This document shows, piece by piece, positions 52,935-63,430 of a DNA stretch of 64,000 nucleotides (its first letter is position 1; the number at the start of each line of letters is the position of its first letter). The position numbers and the translations under genes were made by a program. The DNA is from Apricaphanius iberus. Taxonomy: Eukaryota; Chordata; Actinopteri; Cyprinodontiformes; Aphaniidae. The notes beneath the pieces are model-generated. The model did not search any database, was not told where the DNA came from, and was given only the letters and a program-made list of their open reading frames with translations. The DNA lies in assembly GCA_028564705.1 (NCBI GenBank), contig JAPXFQ010002465.1:372001-436000 (forward strand), in the 5' to 3' direction.

Positions 52935-53235
52935 TTGTTGTATGATAGTCTCAAAAAGAGGATGGCCTGGGTTGTCTACAATTATTTTCCTTTTTTGAAG
53001 AATCTTTCTTTTCCTCATCATCTCCAGATGTTGCACAGTCGTCCCCAGAGCAGAGCTAGACTTCATATGAGGTTGTCGAGCCTTTTTAAGTCCCTGGCTC
53101 TGATACTCATATACCAGCAGTTGATGGTTGAAGAGATTGCACTTTCCACAACAGACTTGTAGAAGATCTGCAGAATCTGATTGCAAACCTTAAAGGATCT
53201 AAGTTTCCTTTACCTTCACTGATTCAGTGCACGCA
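52935..53235 (-). pseudogene. LINE C-terminal fragment, reverse strand
   Basis: The minus-strand frame carries LGTTVQHLE, RKRKILQK and IVDNPGHPLFETIIQQ, resembling the end of LINE ORFs in which a leucine-rich arm is followed by NP.HPL. It lies upstream, on the minus strand, of the RT fragment at 52540-52923, the wrong order for one element, so two insertions or a rearrangement are implied. Confidence 0.5.
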
Positions 53236-53283
53236 GTTGAAGTAGTTGGTCCTTTCTAACATATAAACAAGGTGATCACAAAG

Positions 53284-53506
53284 CAAGGATGTCCAGCTCC
53301 AGTCCTCCAGGGCCGGTTTCCTGCCAGTTTTATTGCGTGATTGCTCCACCACAGCTGATTCAAATGGTCCAGCTACCTCTTCAGCATGGCAAAGTTCTTC
53401 AGAGATTCTGCTAACAAGGCAGCATTTGATTCAGATTTGTTGAATCGGGGAAAAAACTAAAACATGCAGGATACTTATCCTCTAAGACTGACTTCTGACA
53501 CCCCTT
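53284..53506. mobile_element. foldback miniature element
   Basis: The left part GATGTCCAGCTCCAGTCCTC and the right part, reversed, GGGTGTCAGAAGTCAGTCTT form a long imperfect inverted repeat, with GATTCAAATGG and GATTCAGAT words in the middle. The layout is that of a common fish foldback element. No matching target duplication found. Confidence 0.6.
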
Positions 53507-53509
53507 ATG

Positions 53510-54690
53510 TCAGCAGCTATCTTATTATTTCAGTGATAAGGACAGTTTGAAAAAGTGAAACTAACCTTTTTCGATGTATGAAGCGTCTATTTTAAGTTGT
53601 TTGGTTCAGCACCTTCAGCTGATACATGGAAGAATCCACAGCGTTGGATTAACACACCAAAACATCACCGCTGTTGGCAGGCGAGTGTTTGTGTCCGTGT
53701 TTGCTTCGAAGCAAGACAGAGAAAGGATGTGAAAGGGATGGCTGCAAAGAGACAAGGGTCACTGCTGAGCACTCACATATATCCCCTCCACTCAGCTGTG
53801 CATGTGTGTGTCTGCATGTGTGTGTGCGTGTTCTTGTCAGATGACTAACCCAAATGCTGTCAAAGTGTTGTTTCTCTGACACTTCTGCCACTGTGACTCA
53901 CTCAGTGTGTAAGGATGGATGTGTCTGAGTGCGTGTGGGTGTTTGGGTGTGTGTGTGTATGAGTGTGTTCTACTCATTGACTGGTGAAAGCCCAAGGTAC
54001 ATTGACATGACATACGTCTCTGCCTCTTTAATGTGTGATGTTGTTCACTGACTCCAGTTTCTATTGATTTTTCCTAGAAACACTTGAACCTAAAATTGAG
54101 GCTAATTGAGATGTGAGGATGCACGTTAAACACTTTAAACATTTATTTTCTTTCATCTCTAAGAAAGATCTGGGATGGGCAATAAAATTGTAGAGGAAAC
54201 AAGGAAACGTATAAAAATCTAGCTTTAGAAAAAAAGAGAATGAACGTAGAATGGAGGTCATTTTAAGGTCCTTTTATATAAAAATCTATTTTAAACCTTG
54301 TTCTTGTTGTGTTAAACCTTATAAAATACATTGAAATATGTAAAATGTCATTGTTGTGAATGATCCTGGTCACTGAGCGCAACAGCTAGTAATCCTTCTG
54401 GTTTCCCATGTGCAACTTGAACTCAATGTATTTAGGTGTGACGAAAATACTTTATCAGATTTTTGGAACAGGTAGAATTCATTGCAGTAAACCGGGTTTT
54501 CCATGTAATTACAACATGGATCTAATACTATTGACTAGAAATATTATAGGTTTGTTCCAGTTCTATCTAAAAGGCGATAGAGACTGTCCAACACTTGATG
54601 TAATATTTCAAAAATATTCCTAGAAATTATCACGGATGTGAAAACTTGATTTTTTTAATACAACCTTCTCAGTGATGGCGTTTATGTAGC
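53510..54690. other. intronic stretch, nothing recognised
   Basis: GT-rich words at 53800-53960. No coding or element borders. Confidence 0.5.
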
Positions 54691-54907
54691 ACACTCAGTA
54701 CGTTTACATGCAGCAAGAGAAATTTGAATTATTGCATTAGTCCGACTCAAATCAGACTTTTAAAAGCATGTATACAAGTCCGGGTGGAGTCGAACCAAAC
54801 TGGAGTTTCAGAAGCTCGGCTATTCTACCTGGATAATGAGATTTGAATCTGAATACTCTACAACCAGCCCCCACACGCACTTGTTCACCCCCTGGGGAAG
54901 TTAGGAG

Positions 54908-55757
54908 TAGGGCTGCACAATTAATCGGATTTTGATCGTGATCACGATTTTGGTGGCCACAATTAAATGAACCTGATCGTGAACGATATTTACCTTCAAA
55001 ATGCGAGCTTCACTGCTTGCCTCTTCATCCTACACTGCCTCAACCAATAGTCTGCCAACCACCAGGGGGCAAACTCATGGCTAAAGCACATGCCACTCAG
55101 CATTCATAATGGCTGCACTATACTTGCTACGTAGCAAATGAAAAACAGTATTTGAGCAATGTAGTACATCCAAATCTCCATTATGGATCTGACTAGTAAG
55201 CAGAAAGTTCCCGAAAGTGTACTACCGCCACAGTAAAGAGCCGGTGGATGCTACGCTATCCCACAATGCAGCGGACGCCCCGAAATCATAGAAGAAGAAG
55301 GACCTAGCTAAAAATGGCTACAGACGAACTGTCAACCATTGACACCGCCACAGTTTCGGCAGATAAATGTACATGTAGCGATGTTACTGATTACTGTAAT
55401 AGTTTTTCGACTGATCAAACATTTAAGTTGTTAAGTCATACCAGACAAAATAACGGCTAAAGGACGCGGGACCACAGGCGAACGTAACGTAAACATCTGG
55501 GTCAACAGAACAGTTAATACGGGTCAAGGGACATGCAAAATGGTGGAGCAGTATGTCTGATTTCATGCCTATTACGCAATAGTTTGCTATGCAGTATTAA
55601 ATTAACAGGTGAGTAATAGTTGCTACTTAGCATATAGTAAATGCTAAGAATTTGGATGCAGGGAATGTCAAAGGCCTTTTCTGTATAAGCTGTAATTGTT
55701 TCCCATAAATTGCACTTTGAGATTGCACTCTGCAATAACATATTTAGCTTGTACTTT

Positions 55758-55791
<34 letters not shown>

Positions 55792-55925
55792 AGATTTTTT
55801 TTACATTGTTAAAAGTTTATAATTGGTGCAATAAAACTAGGTATTTTACAGTGATTAATAATCGTGATTACAATATTGATCGAAATAATCGTGGTTATTT
55901 TTTTGGACATAATCGTGCAACCCTA
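54908..55925. mobile_element. hAT-like miniature element, nested
   Basis: Begins TAGGGCTGCACAATTAAT and ends CATAATCGTGCAACCCTA. An exact 8-bp duplication GTTAGGAG flanks it (54900-54907 and 55926-55933). AATCGTGATT-like words fill both ends. An AT microsatellite (55760-55789) lies inside. No transposase. It inserted into the element at 54696-56307. Confidence 0.88.
55760..55789. repeat. AT microsatellite
   Basis: About 14 AT units inside the nested hAT-like element. Confidence 0.95.
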
Positions 55926-56479
55926 GTTAGGAGAGCCGGATATGCGACGTAGCACTAACAACAGTAGGGTTATTAGAGACATATGACCACTAAGACAAAC
56001 GTAAGCGGCCAATCAGTGCATGTTTGGACTTACGAAGAGGCGATAAGTTGTTATATCGTGCTTTAACTCCATCTGCTTTACTCCCGCCAGCCTCTGTTTA
56101 CTGCCTGAATGCAGCTGGAAGCTAACCACTATTAGGCTAACACTTAGGGGCACATGTCACCATCTATTGTCGGGGAGTTGAACGTACTTCATTTAATAAT
56201 TACATTTTCTGACGAACATGTAAACTGGGCCCCGCTTGCTACAGGGCGAAAGCCTTTAGTCCGATTACTCCAAAAAGCTCGATTTAGCTGTGCATGGAAA
56301 CGTACTGACCGAAAACGTTGTTTTAGCTAGTTATACATTTTTTAAAAATCATTTCAAAACATCCATCAATTTGAAATGGATTTTTACTGTACATCTTGGG
56401 ACACAGCATCTGCATATTTCCTTCTGTCCCATTTTATTTCCATTGCGCCTTTTGTCAAATTTCCCATCTCTGCTCATTT

Positions 56480-56730
56480 CCTTCCTTTATTCATTCCTTC
56501 ATTGTATCCTTCCTTGTATCCTTGTATCTTAGCTTGTATTTTTGTATTCTTCCTTGTATCCTTTTATCCTTCCTTGTATCCTTCCTTCCTTGTATCTCTC
56601 CTTATATCCTTCCTTCCTTCCTTGTATCCTTTTATCCTTCCTTGTATCCTTTCTTCCTTGTATCTCTCCTTATATCCTTCCTTGTATCCTTCCTTCCTTC
56701 CTTGTATCCTTCCTTCCGTCTTTCCATCCA
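56480..56730. repeat. CCTTGTAT minisatellite
   Basis: Degenerate tandem array of CCTTGTAT and CCTTCCTT units, with a higher-order unit of about 80 bp containing CTCTCCTTATATCC seen twice. It produces long spurious open frames on both strands. Confidence 0.92.
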
Positions 56731-58264
56731 ACCCTCTGCTATTTGCTGCTTGAATATATACAACCAGCCTACAGTAGGCCTGTGTGCCATAAATCCAAGG
56801 AGAATATGTTAACTGTGGAATCTTTAGTCTTGAAGAGCGTGGGATTTGTGGAGCAATAATGTTCTGAAACCCAGTATAAAATGGAAAGTGATAGCAGTGT
56901 TTTGCCTGAAATCTGTGTCTTTTTCCTCTCATATTTTAAAGGGAGACAGGACCCATCATCTAGTAATTTTTGGCCCAGCTTGTTAGTGAACTTGAGCAGA
57001 ACATAACCCACGTTTGCCTTGTTCACTAACTGATCTGTGGTGGCAAATTTTAGTTTCTCATGAGGAAATGAATAATGATTTGTGAGTCACTACAGCACGT
57101 GTTAGCCTGCTAACATGGGTGGGTTGGATCATTGGTTAAGCTATTAGCATTATTCTCAACTTGGCTCTGGTTTAATGTACAAACTCAATGTGACATTATT
57201 TATTCAGCCCACACACATGCTGTCTGCACAGAGGCAAAGACCCAGCATACTGTTTTATCTGCTCGCTTGGCCAAACAGAAACTTCATGTTTCATCTCAGT
57301 CCACTAAATCTACCATAGCCTCTTATTTCAGTAGAACTCTGCATATGCCCAAACACACGATACCAAATGGACAAGGTTAAAAACAACGCTTCTGATCCTA
57401 GCAATAGGTTTCTGAAATGAACCAAGCTTGTTCCCAGCCTCCATCAGTCGTGTAACCCAGTACTGACATGAGTTCCTGTTGTACACTCCCCCTTTATCCC
57501 CTCTATCTCAAGGATGCTGAGTAATCAGAAGCAGATGGAGCTGAGTCTGTATAGTCAGACTGTTATTTTAGCCCTCTGCACAGCCACTTTTATTTCCTCT
57601 CTTTTCCTCTGAAGCCTTTATTCTATATTCAGACACTAATTCCTGACCTCAACACACCAAAGCTAGATACACATTCCATTGATCACAAGCCCAAGTGCTT
57701 TTTTTTTTTCAAGCACTTGAGATATTACAGAGGGTAGCGTACATAGTGATTGTTGTTAGAAAGCAAATTACATCATGGGAACTACGAACAGTCTTACTCA
57801 TTAGGTCACTCCTCTTGTTCCAGCCTCCATTCCATTTTGACATCAAAGGGTGCCCAAAAACCACTGACACAGGATCAGCTTTTCCTCATTTCCTTCAGCT
57901 TCAAGATTAAGATCAAAGGCGTTTCTAATCTGATTCCAGGTTGGCATTTTAATATTAACTTTTGACCTCCCTTTTGTGGTGGCAGGATTATAGACAGATT
58001 CAATTTTATCTATTTATGCAAGTATTTTTTGTTTTGCTTACTTTTTTGGAAAATTTCTCAGTATAGCTAAGTGCTGTGAAAAGTATTAGGCCCCTTACAG
58101 ATTTGTTCTGATCATAAATCTATCCCACAAGGTGTGGAAGAAAATGCTAGACAGCTTTGTCAGCGACTGAAAAGCCTTTTCTGAGGCTTTACACAATTAC
58201 TCAGCACATTTTTGTTCTCCATCACTTTGAAAGATGTAAACAAGCTGAACAGAGAACCACCTAT
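56731..58264. other. intronic stretch, nothing recognised
   Basis: No element borders or coding similarity. Confidence 0.5.
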
Positions 58265-58620
58265 TAAAGTGAAATTAAACAGTTGCACTTAGAATACACC
58301 TGCTGTGGGTCCTGCTCCACATGGAACCGTAATGTACACCCATTTGTCTATTATCAAATAGTGGGATTGCTGCAGAGGTCAATGTCATGAGGTTTTGGAT
58401 TTTTTTGCCTCGGAAATATGACTTCTCATGGGGGTTTATATCTTGTTCTGGAGGCTTGATCCATGCTTCGCTGCCGCACTGGACTCTAGAAATAGCCGCC
58501 ACTTCAGCCAAAGTTTTGAAATTAGTAAAAAAAATTCCAAATAAACTTTTCAGAGGTGTAAAAGACTGTGAGCGAAAGGTTTCCTGATCTGTAAACTACA
58601 CTTACGCAGCAGAAAAGCCA
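58265..58620 (-). repeat. partial copy of the unclassified dispersed family
   Basis: Contains CAAATAGTGGGATTGCTGCA, GTCATGAGGTTTTGGATTT and GCCTCGGAAATATGACTTCT, almost the same as 60036-60108, in the same direction. Confidence 0.75.
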
Positions 58621-58658
58621 GAGGGAGGAAATTAGCAACAAGTACTGATGTTTGGGAC

Positions 58659-59029
58659 TAGGGATGCAATGATAACACTTTTTTCAAACTGATACAATAC
58701 TGATACTTGGATTTGAGTACTTACCAAACCCGAGTAACAATAAGCAATACTTTTACCGGCCAAAAAATGCAATGAATTCAAATACTGGTTTTATTTTCTT
58801 CTCCGATTGATGCATTAAACGATGTTGAATTAGATAAAAAAAAAAATATTAATAACAATGAACATAAAACAAAAATTTTAACTGAAAAATAAAACATTTC
58901 TGTGAAATTATTGCAGAGTTTCCATTTTTTAAGTATTAGTTCATGCTACCGGTTAACTGTAACCGATACTGATACAGTACATAAGAGCGGTATCGGCCCT
59001 AATAACAATGTCGTATCGCTGCATCCCTT
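58659..59029. mobile_element. hAT-like miniature element, 371 bp
   Basis: TAGGGATGCAATGATA at the left pairs with the reversed right end AAGGGATGCAGCGATA. Flanks TTTGGGAC (58651-58658) and TTTGGCAC (59030-59037) match at 7 of 8. GATACTGATAC words near both ends fit a common fish miniature hAT family. Noncoding. Confidence 0.8.
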
Positions 59030-59424
59030 TTTGGCACATATCATACCACATCTAAGAGCCGCAAAGACGGTACTCGTGCTCCTAAGAATCCGAAACTTTT
59101 GTCAAAGTGTCTGGAATTTTTCTTATTTTTATTGGTTTATTTACCTTGAGTCTCTGTGTAAAGTTACACAAAACGTATTTGGGCATTTACAGCAAGCACT
59201 CAGTGTGAATTCTAATCTAAAACAGACAGCTTTCAGATTTTTTCATCACCATTCTAAAAAACAGTTGAATAAAGAAAATGTTCAGTTAATGCGACCCCTG
59301 ATATGTATAAACATTCACATTATTAAGTTTACATATTTAAGTTAATGTGTGATGTTTACTTTTATATTAGACTTTTTTATACTAACTGTTGCACTAAAGT
59401 CCAAGTGAATTATTTATGTTCTTT

Positions 59425-60265
59425 TTTCTGGCTACTTGACTGTTCAAACTACCTGACAGCAGTGCTCTGTCTGTTAACAGAATTGATAAATGTTAAAATA
59501 AGGTGAATAAAAAAAGAACATCCTCGATTGCTGCTCTTAATGCTTTTGTATGTATTACCTGTAGAAGTATCGGATCAGGACTCTGTATTAGATACTCTGA
59601 TTAAAATGACATAGACTCGAGGGCAAAAAATAAAAGACATCCCTAGTCAAAACATCCGGTCATAATCTATTTTTTTTTTTTTTAAGGTTTTTTGCGCCAG
59701 GTGGCCTTTATTTGACAGCAGGTAGATGAAGGGGAGATAGATGAGAGAGGCGGACATGCGGCAGAGGACACCTGGGACGGGACTTGAACCAGGAGTAGCC
59801 GCGTCGAGGACGAAAGCCTCGGTACATGGGGTGCCCGCTCTAACCACTGCGCCACGCGACCTCCCCATAATCTATTTTTAACTGACTTTTTAAATTACAA
59901 CATATTCAATTGCATTTATTCTAAATAATATTCTATATGAACAAGCTGAAACAGAGCTACAGCTACTTCAAACAAATTAAATCAAACAATTAAAATACGA
60001 CTTCCTCCTCAAATTCTCACCAACTTTTGTGTAATCAAATAGTGGGATTGCTGCAGAGGTTTTGGTCATGAGGTTTTAGATTTTTGCCTCGGAAAAATGA
60101 CTTCTCATTGGGGGTTAGATGTTCTGAAGGCTGAATCCCAGCTCTGCTGTCACACTGGAGACTGGGATTAAGCTCATCTTCCGCCAAAGTTGTAAAATGA
60201 ACATTTCTCCAAACTGATATGATCAGAAGTTTGAAAGACTTTCTGAATGAGCCGTTTCCTGACCC
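59425..60265 (-). repeat. long copy of the unclassified dispersed family (split by a SINE)
   Basis: Reverse complement of 38390-39015 across most of its length. The SINE at 59676-59866 sits inside it. Sequence to about 60460 continues into segments shared with 15600-16060 and 34460-34700, so the family is longer than one kilobase. Confidence 0.75.
59676..59866 (-). mobile_element. tRNA-derived SINE, reverse strand
   Basis: Read on the minus strand it starts with a tRNA-like head: A box TGGCGCAGTGG (59844-59854) and B box GGTTCAAGTCC (59780-59790), both intact and well spaced. It ends in AATAAAGGCC..GGCGC followed by a poly-A tail, which appears as poly-T at about 59676-59684. The target duplication ATAATCTATTTTT appears on both sides (about 59662-59674 and 59867-59879). 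This SINE has a different body from the one at 863-1204 and a poly-A rather than GGAT tail, so it probably uses a different LINE partner. Confidence 0.85.
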
Positions 60266-60384
60266 CCAAGCTATCGCTTCAGTGGAAGGAAATCCCGCAG
60301 CATGCACCGTTGGTTGGCCCGACATTGGGCTCTTGGGAACAATGCTCTCTAAAGCCACACTCTTCAACCCGCTGTCAGCTCCTG

Positions 60385-60470
60385 GTTAGTAAGATGCATT
60401 GAGGGCAATGTGCAGCTGTGACATGATGCTCGCATGTCATGAGAGAAAAACCTGGTGGTGTTGGTCTGGG
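60385..60470. repeat. segment shared with 34505-34560 and 15820-15860
   Basis: AGTAAGATGCATTGAGGG then GACATGATGCTC. It is continuous with the family copy on its left. Confidence 0.4.
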
Positions 60471-61589
60471 ACCCCTTTGTGCCTTTGGGGACAAAAAAAG
60501 AAAGTCCTGAACAAAGTCTTGAAACTCCTGAACAAGAATGTCCAGCCATCAATTTGTGCCCTCAACCTTATGTGCATTTGGGGTATTCAGGACGACGATG
60601 ATTGAGAGCACACTTACAGGTCCCCATATGAATAGCTGAAAAAACAAGGTGTTAGAGTGGCCTAGTCAAAGTCTTGACTAATATCCAACTGAGATTCTGT
60701 GGTTTGACCTTAAACAGGCCATTCGTTCGCAATGCCCGCTAGTTTGATTGAATTTTAAAAAAACTGCAAAGAATAGCGTGACAGAAATCCCGCACAATGA
60801 TGTAAAAGACTTACTACCAGTGTTTGTAAATGCCTGATAGGAGGTGTTACTGCCTTTGACCCCGTTCTTAGGTTTATGGGGGGAGTGCTTTTTCTCATAT
60901 TTTGAGGTTAGTTTGGGTAGGCCTCTTAATAAAGGAGATGCCCATTAAAAACCTATGTTTTCTATTTACTTTGTCCCATTAAAATTTGTTTAATGATCTG
61001 AAAAATGTAAGTTTGCCAAAAATTAAAGCAAAGTGAATCACCTGAACAATCCACTGATTAACAGGGTTCAATGGCTTGTGATTCCACTACAAAGTTTTAC
61101 AGGTCCGCTGTTTGCCTCAGGATCTTTTGGGAATCTGTGGAGAAAATAGTTTTATTCTTTTTTTTTGGATGTTGTAAATGTCACTTTCAATTTGGTCAGT
61201 ATACATATCGCTATTTTGGAAGCAATTTTTTGCTCAAACTTCAAAAATGAGTGATAGCAGCTTCTTTTATAAATTAATCTTTTGCACAGTCACAATCCTC
61301 CTGTTATGTGCAGTGCCATCATTATTAACTAAATAACTTCTTAGACACACTTTTTTTTCCCAACGTAGGAAGTGTTGCCCAGCTCCTAAATAATGCCACA
61401 TATGGTGGTGACATTAATGCCAGATCAAAAAGCCGGCTTCTTCATGACATTTAGCTGGGATAAACAAACAGAGACTGGCTCATTAGCAAGTAAACACAGC
61501 AATGGGATGACTACCTCCATCAAACCACCCTTTTGCATCAGGACAGGAAGACAAACCCGCCTCATTTAGGTTGTGTGTGTGATGTTCAG

Positions 61590-61790
61590 TGAGCACAGTC
61601 TTCCTGCATTTCCACTTTAGGTTACAGTACTTCCAGCTCATCTCCTTTTACAAGGCTAGGCTATGACATAATTACCCAGTGTCAATTAGATCACATCCTG
61701 TGCCGCACTGCCGGCTGAGACCACTGTTAATTAATCATTGGTCCCTTGACATATCTCCTTCTCGCTGATGTCTGAACTACTGCGACCGTG
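61590..61790. promoter_or_regulatory. best candidate conserved noncoding element
   Basis: A repeat-free block with dense homeodomain-type sites: CATAATTACC, TCAATTAGATC and GTTAATTAATCATTGG within about 70 bp, plus GC-balanced flanks. Within a bcas3 intron it could serve the neighbouring tbx2/tbx4 genes. This is inference; no conservation was tested. Confidence 0.3.
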
Positions 61791-62734
61791 GTTGACTAGA
61801 ATCAACAAAACGGCCAACAGGGGAGTTGGGCTGGCTCACAGGGAATCCCCGAAATAGTTTTTCATATGCAATGCATAATTGTACACTTTCAAAACCTCAA
61901 CATCTGGTGGTAAAAATAAATTGTCATTGTTTTTGCTAACATTTTCCCATAGTGGATCTTGCCCTAGCTCCAATAATACTCTACCTGAAACAAAACATAG
62001 ACTGATACAAAGATTCCTCCCACAATCAATGTCATAAATACTTTACATTGTACTTTATCCTACTATTTTATTTGTTTAGACATTTTAATTTTAAATGCCT
62101 AAACACTTATTAATCTCTTATGCAGAGGCATGAGATGGAAGGGAACTTTAAAATCCCAGTGATTTCATAAACTGTCACACATTTAGCCAGTCTGTGACTA
62201 TACACGCTTTGGGGTGATGCACACGTAGTGCTGCATGTAGTTTTGATTAATCTCCTACATTGTGTGCATGTGTGCTGTCATAATCTTCCAGTACTATGAT
62301 CAAAGCAGGTAGGCCTGTGGTCACGTCGCACACTGACTCACATGCACACGACAGACAAACATTCCACCAAATGGTTGTTACATGCCAGAGTCAAATTAGT
62401 CCATGGGCTTTTTAAGTGGCACAAAAGGTTCAAATTAGAGACACGACTTTGAAGCTCCAGAGTTTGCATTGATATTGTGTTGCCCCTTGTGGCTTTGGCC
62501 TCTATATCATTCCCGTAGAAAAGAGCATGCTCACATCAAAGGTTAACTGGGGCATGTGTACTGTAACTTGTCACCAGCATAGGCCTGATTTCCAAACAGC
62601 AGGGAATTGGGACGGGATGCTATGTGGGCCAGGAAGAGGCAAAGTGTGTAATTACATCAGGATCTGTGGGTTGCTCCCAAGCCTGGGACTGCATATTACA
62701 CACAGGTTGCTGTTCTAAGAGTGTAAATATTATC

Positions 62735-63016
62735 ATACTATACTATACTGTATACTGTATGATACTATATTGTGCTAAGATAGGCTTGGCTATACCATTA
62801 TAAAACTGTTATGTAAAGTGCTATGCTGTACTATATTGTGTTGTGCTCTACCCTACTGCAGTATACTCTGCTATTATTAAATATTATGTATAATGTGGTG
62901 TCCTTGGTTTTGCTTTGCTACGCTAGACCAAGCAATGCCACACTAAAGTTAAATTGTAATGTATTGTACTGTTCTATATGCATTTAATATCTTGTTATCT
63001 ATACTGTATTACACTA
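62735..63016. repeat. cryptic TACTA/TACTG simple-sequence region
   Basis: Many imperfect units such as ATACTATACTATACTGTATAC, spread over about 280 bp with decreasing regularity. Confidence 0.7.
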
Positions 63017-63430
63017 TCCAGGGCTTTAAGTGGACAACAAGAGAGACCAGAACTAATTTTCATGGAAGTCAGAACATAAAATGCAGAGATTCCTGCATGT
63101 CAATATAGCACCGTGAAAAGAGGTCCCCCCCTCTCTCTCTCTGCATCATAATGCGAATGGAAAGGGAGGGAGCTCAGGTCTCCTATTTAGTCAAACTAAA
63201 TCACATGTTGACTATGTACTTAAACTTATTTTTAATGACAGCGATCGATTACAAAATTTCCTTTGGTTGATTAATAGCAAATAGGCAAGCAACAACAGTT
63301 GGAAAGAAAATGTTATTTTTCCTTGTTGTAGAAAAACAAAGTGCTTATCTGTAATTACATAACATGTGCACCAGGAGATCGAAAGAATTTTCACATATAC
63401 TCAAAATAAATAATATAAATAAATAAAAAC

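Larger units (their letters stand above)
54696..56307. mobile_element. terminal-inverted-repeat element interrupted by a hAT-like element
   Basis: CAGTACGTTTACATGCA at the left and, reversed, CAGTACGTTTCCATGCA at the right match at 16 of 17. Further in, AGTCCGA/GATTTGA-like words occur near both ends. Removing the inner insertion leaves about 590 bp. No clear target duplication, so superfamily is open. Confidence 0.75.
60471..63430. other. intronic stretch, largely repeat-free
   Basis: No element borders. 61300-61860 and 62100-62720 have the mixed composition expected of conserved noncoding DNA. A degenerate TACTA region covers 62735-63016. No gene seen. Confidence 0.5.

Noticed and set aside
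56376..56932. Overlapping ORFs of 105-138 codons on both strands rich in Leu/Ser/Tyr or Lys/Glu/Gly
   Set aside because: Produced by the CCTTGTAT minisatellite.
59549..59646. ACATCCCTAG as the right end of another hAT-like element
   Set aside because: The segment is part of the dispersed family also present at 38.8 kb, and no matching left end or duplication is present.
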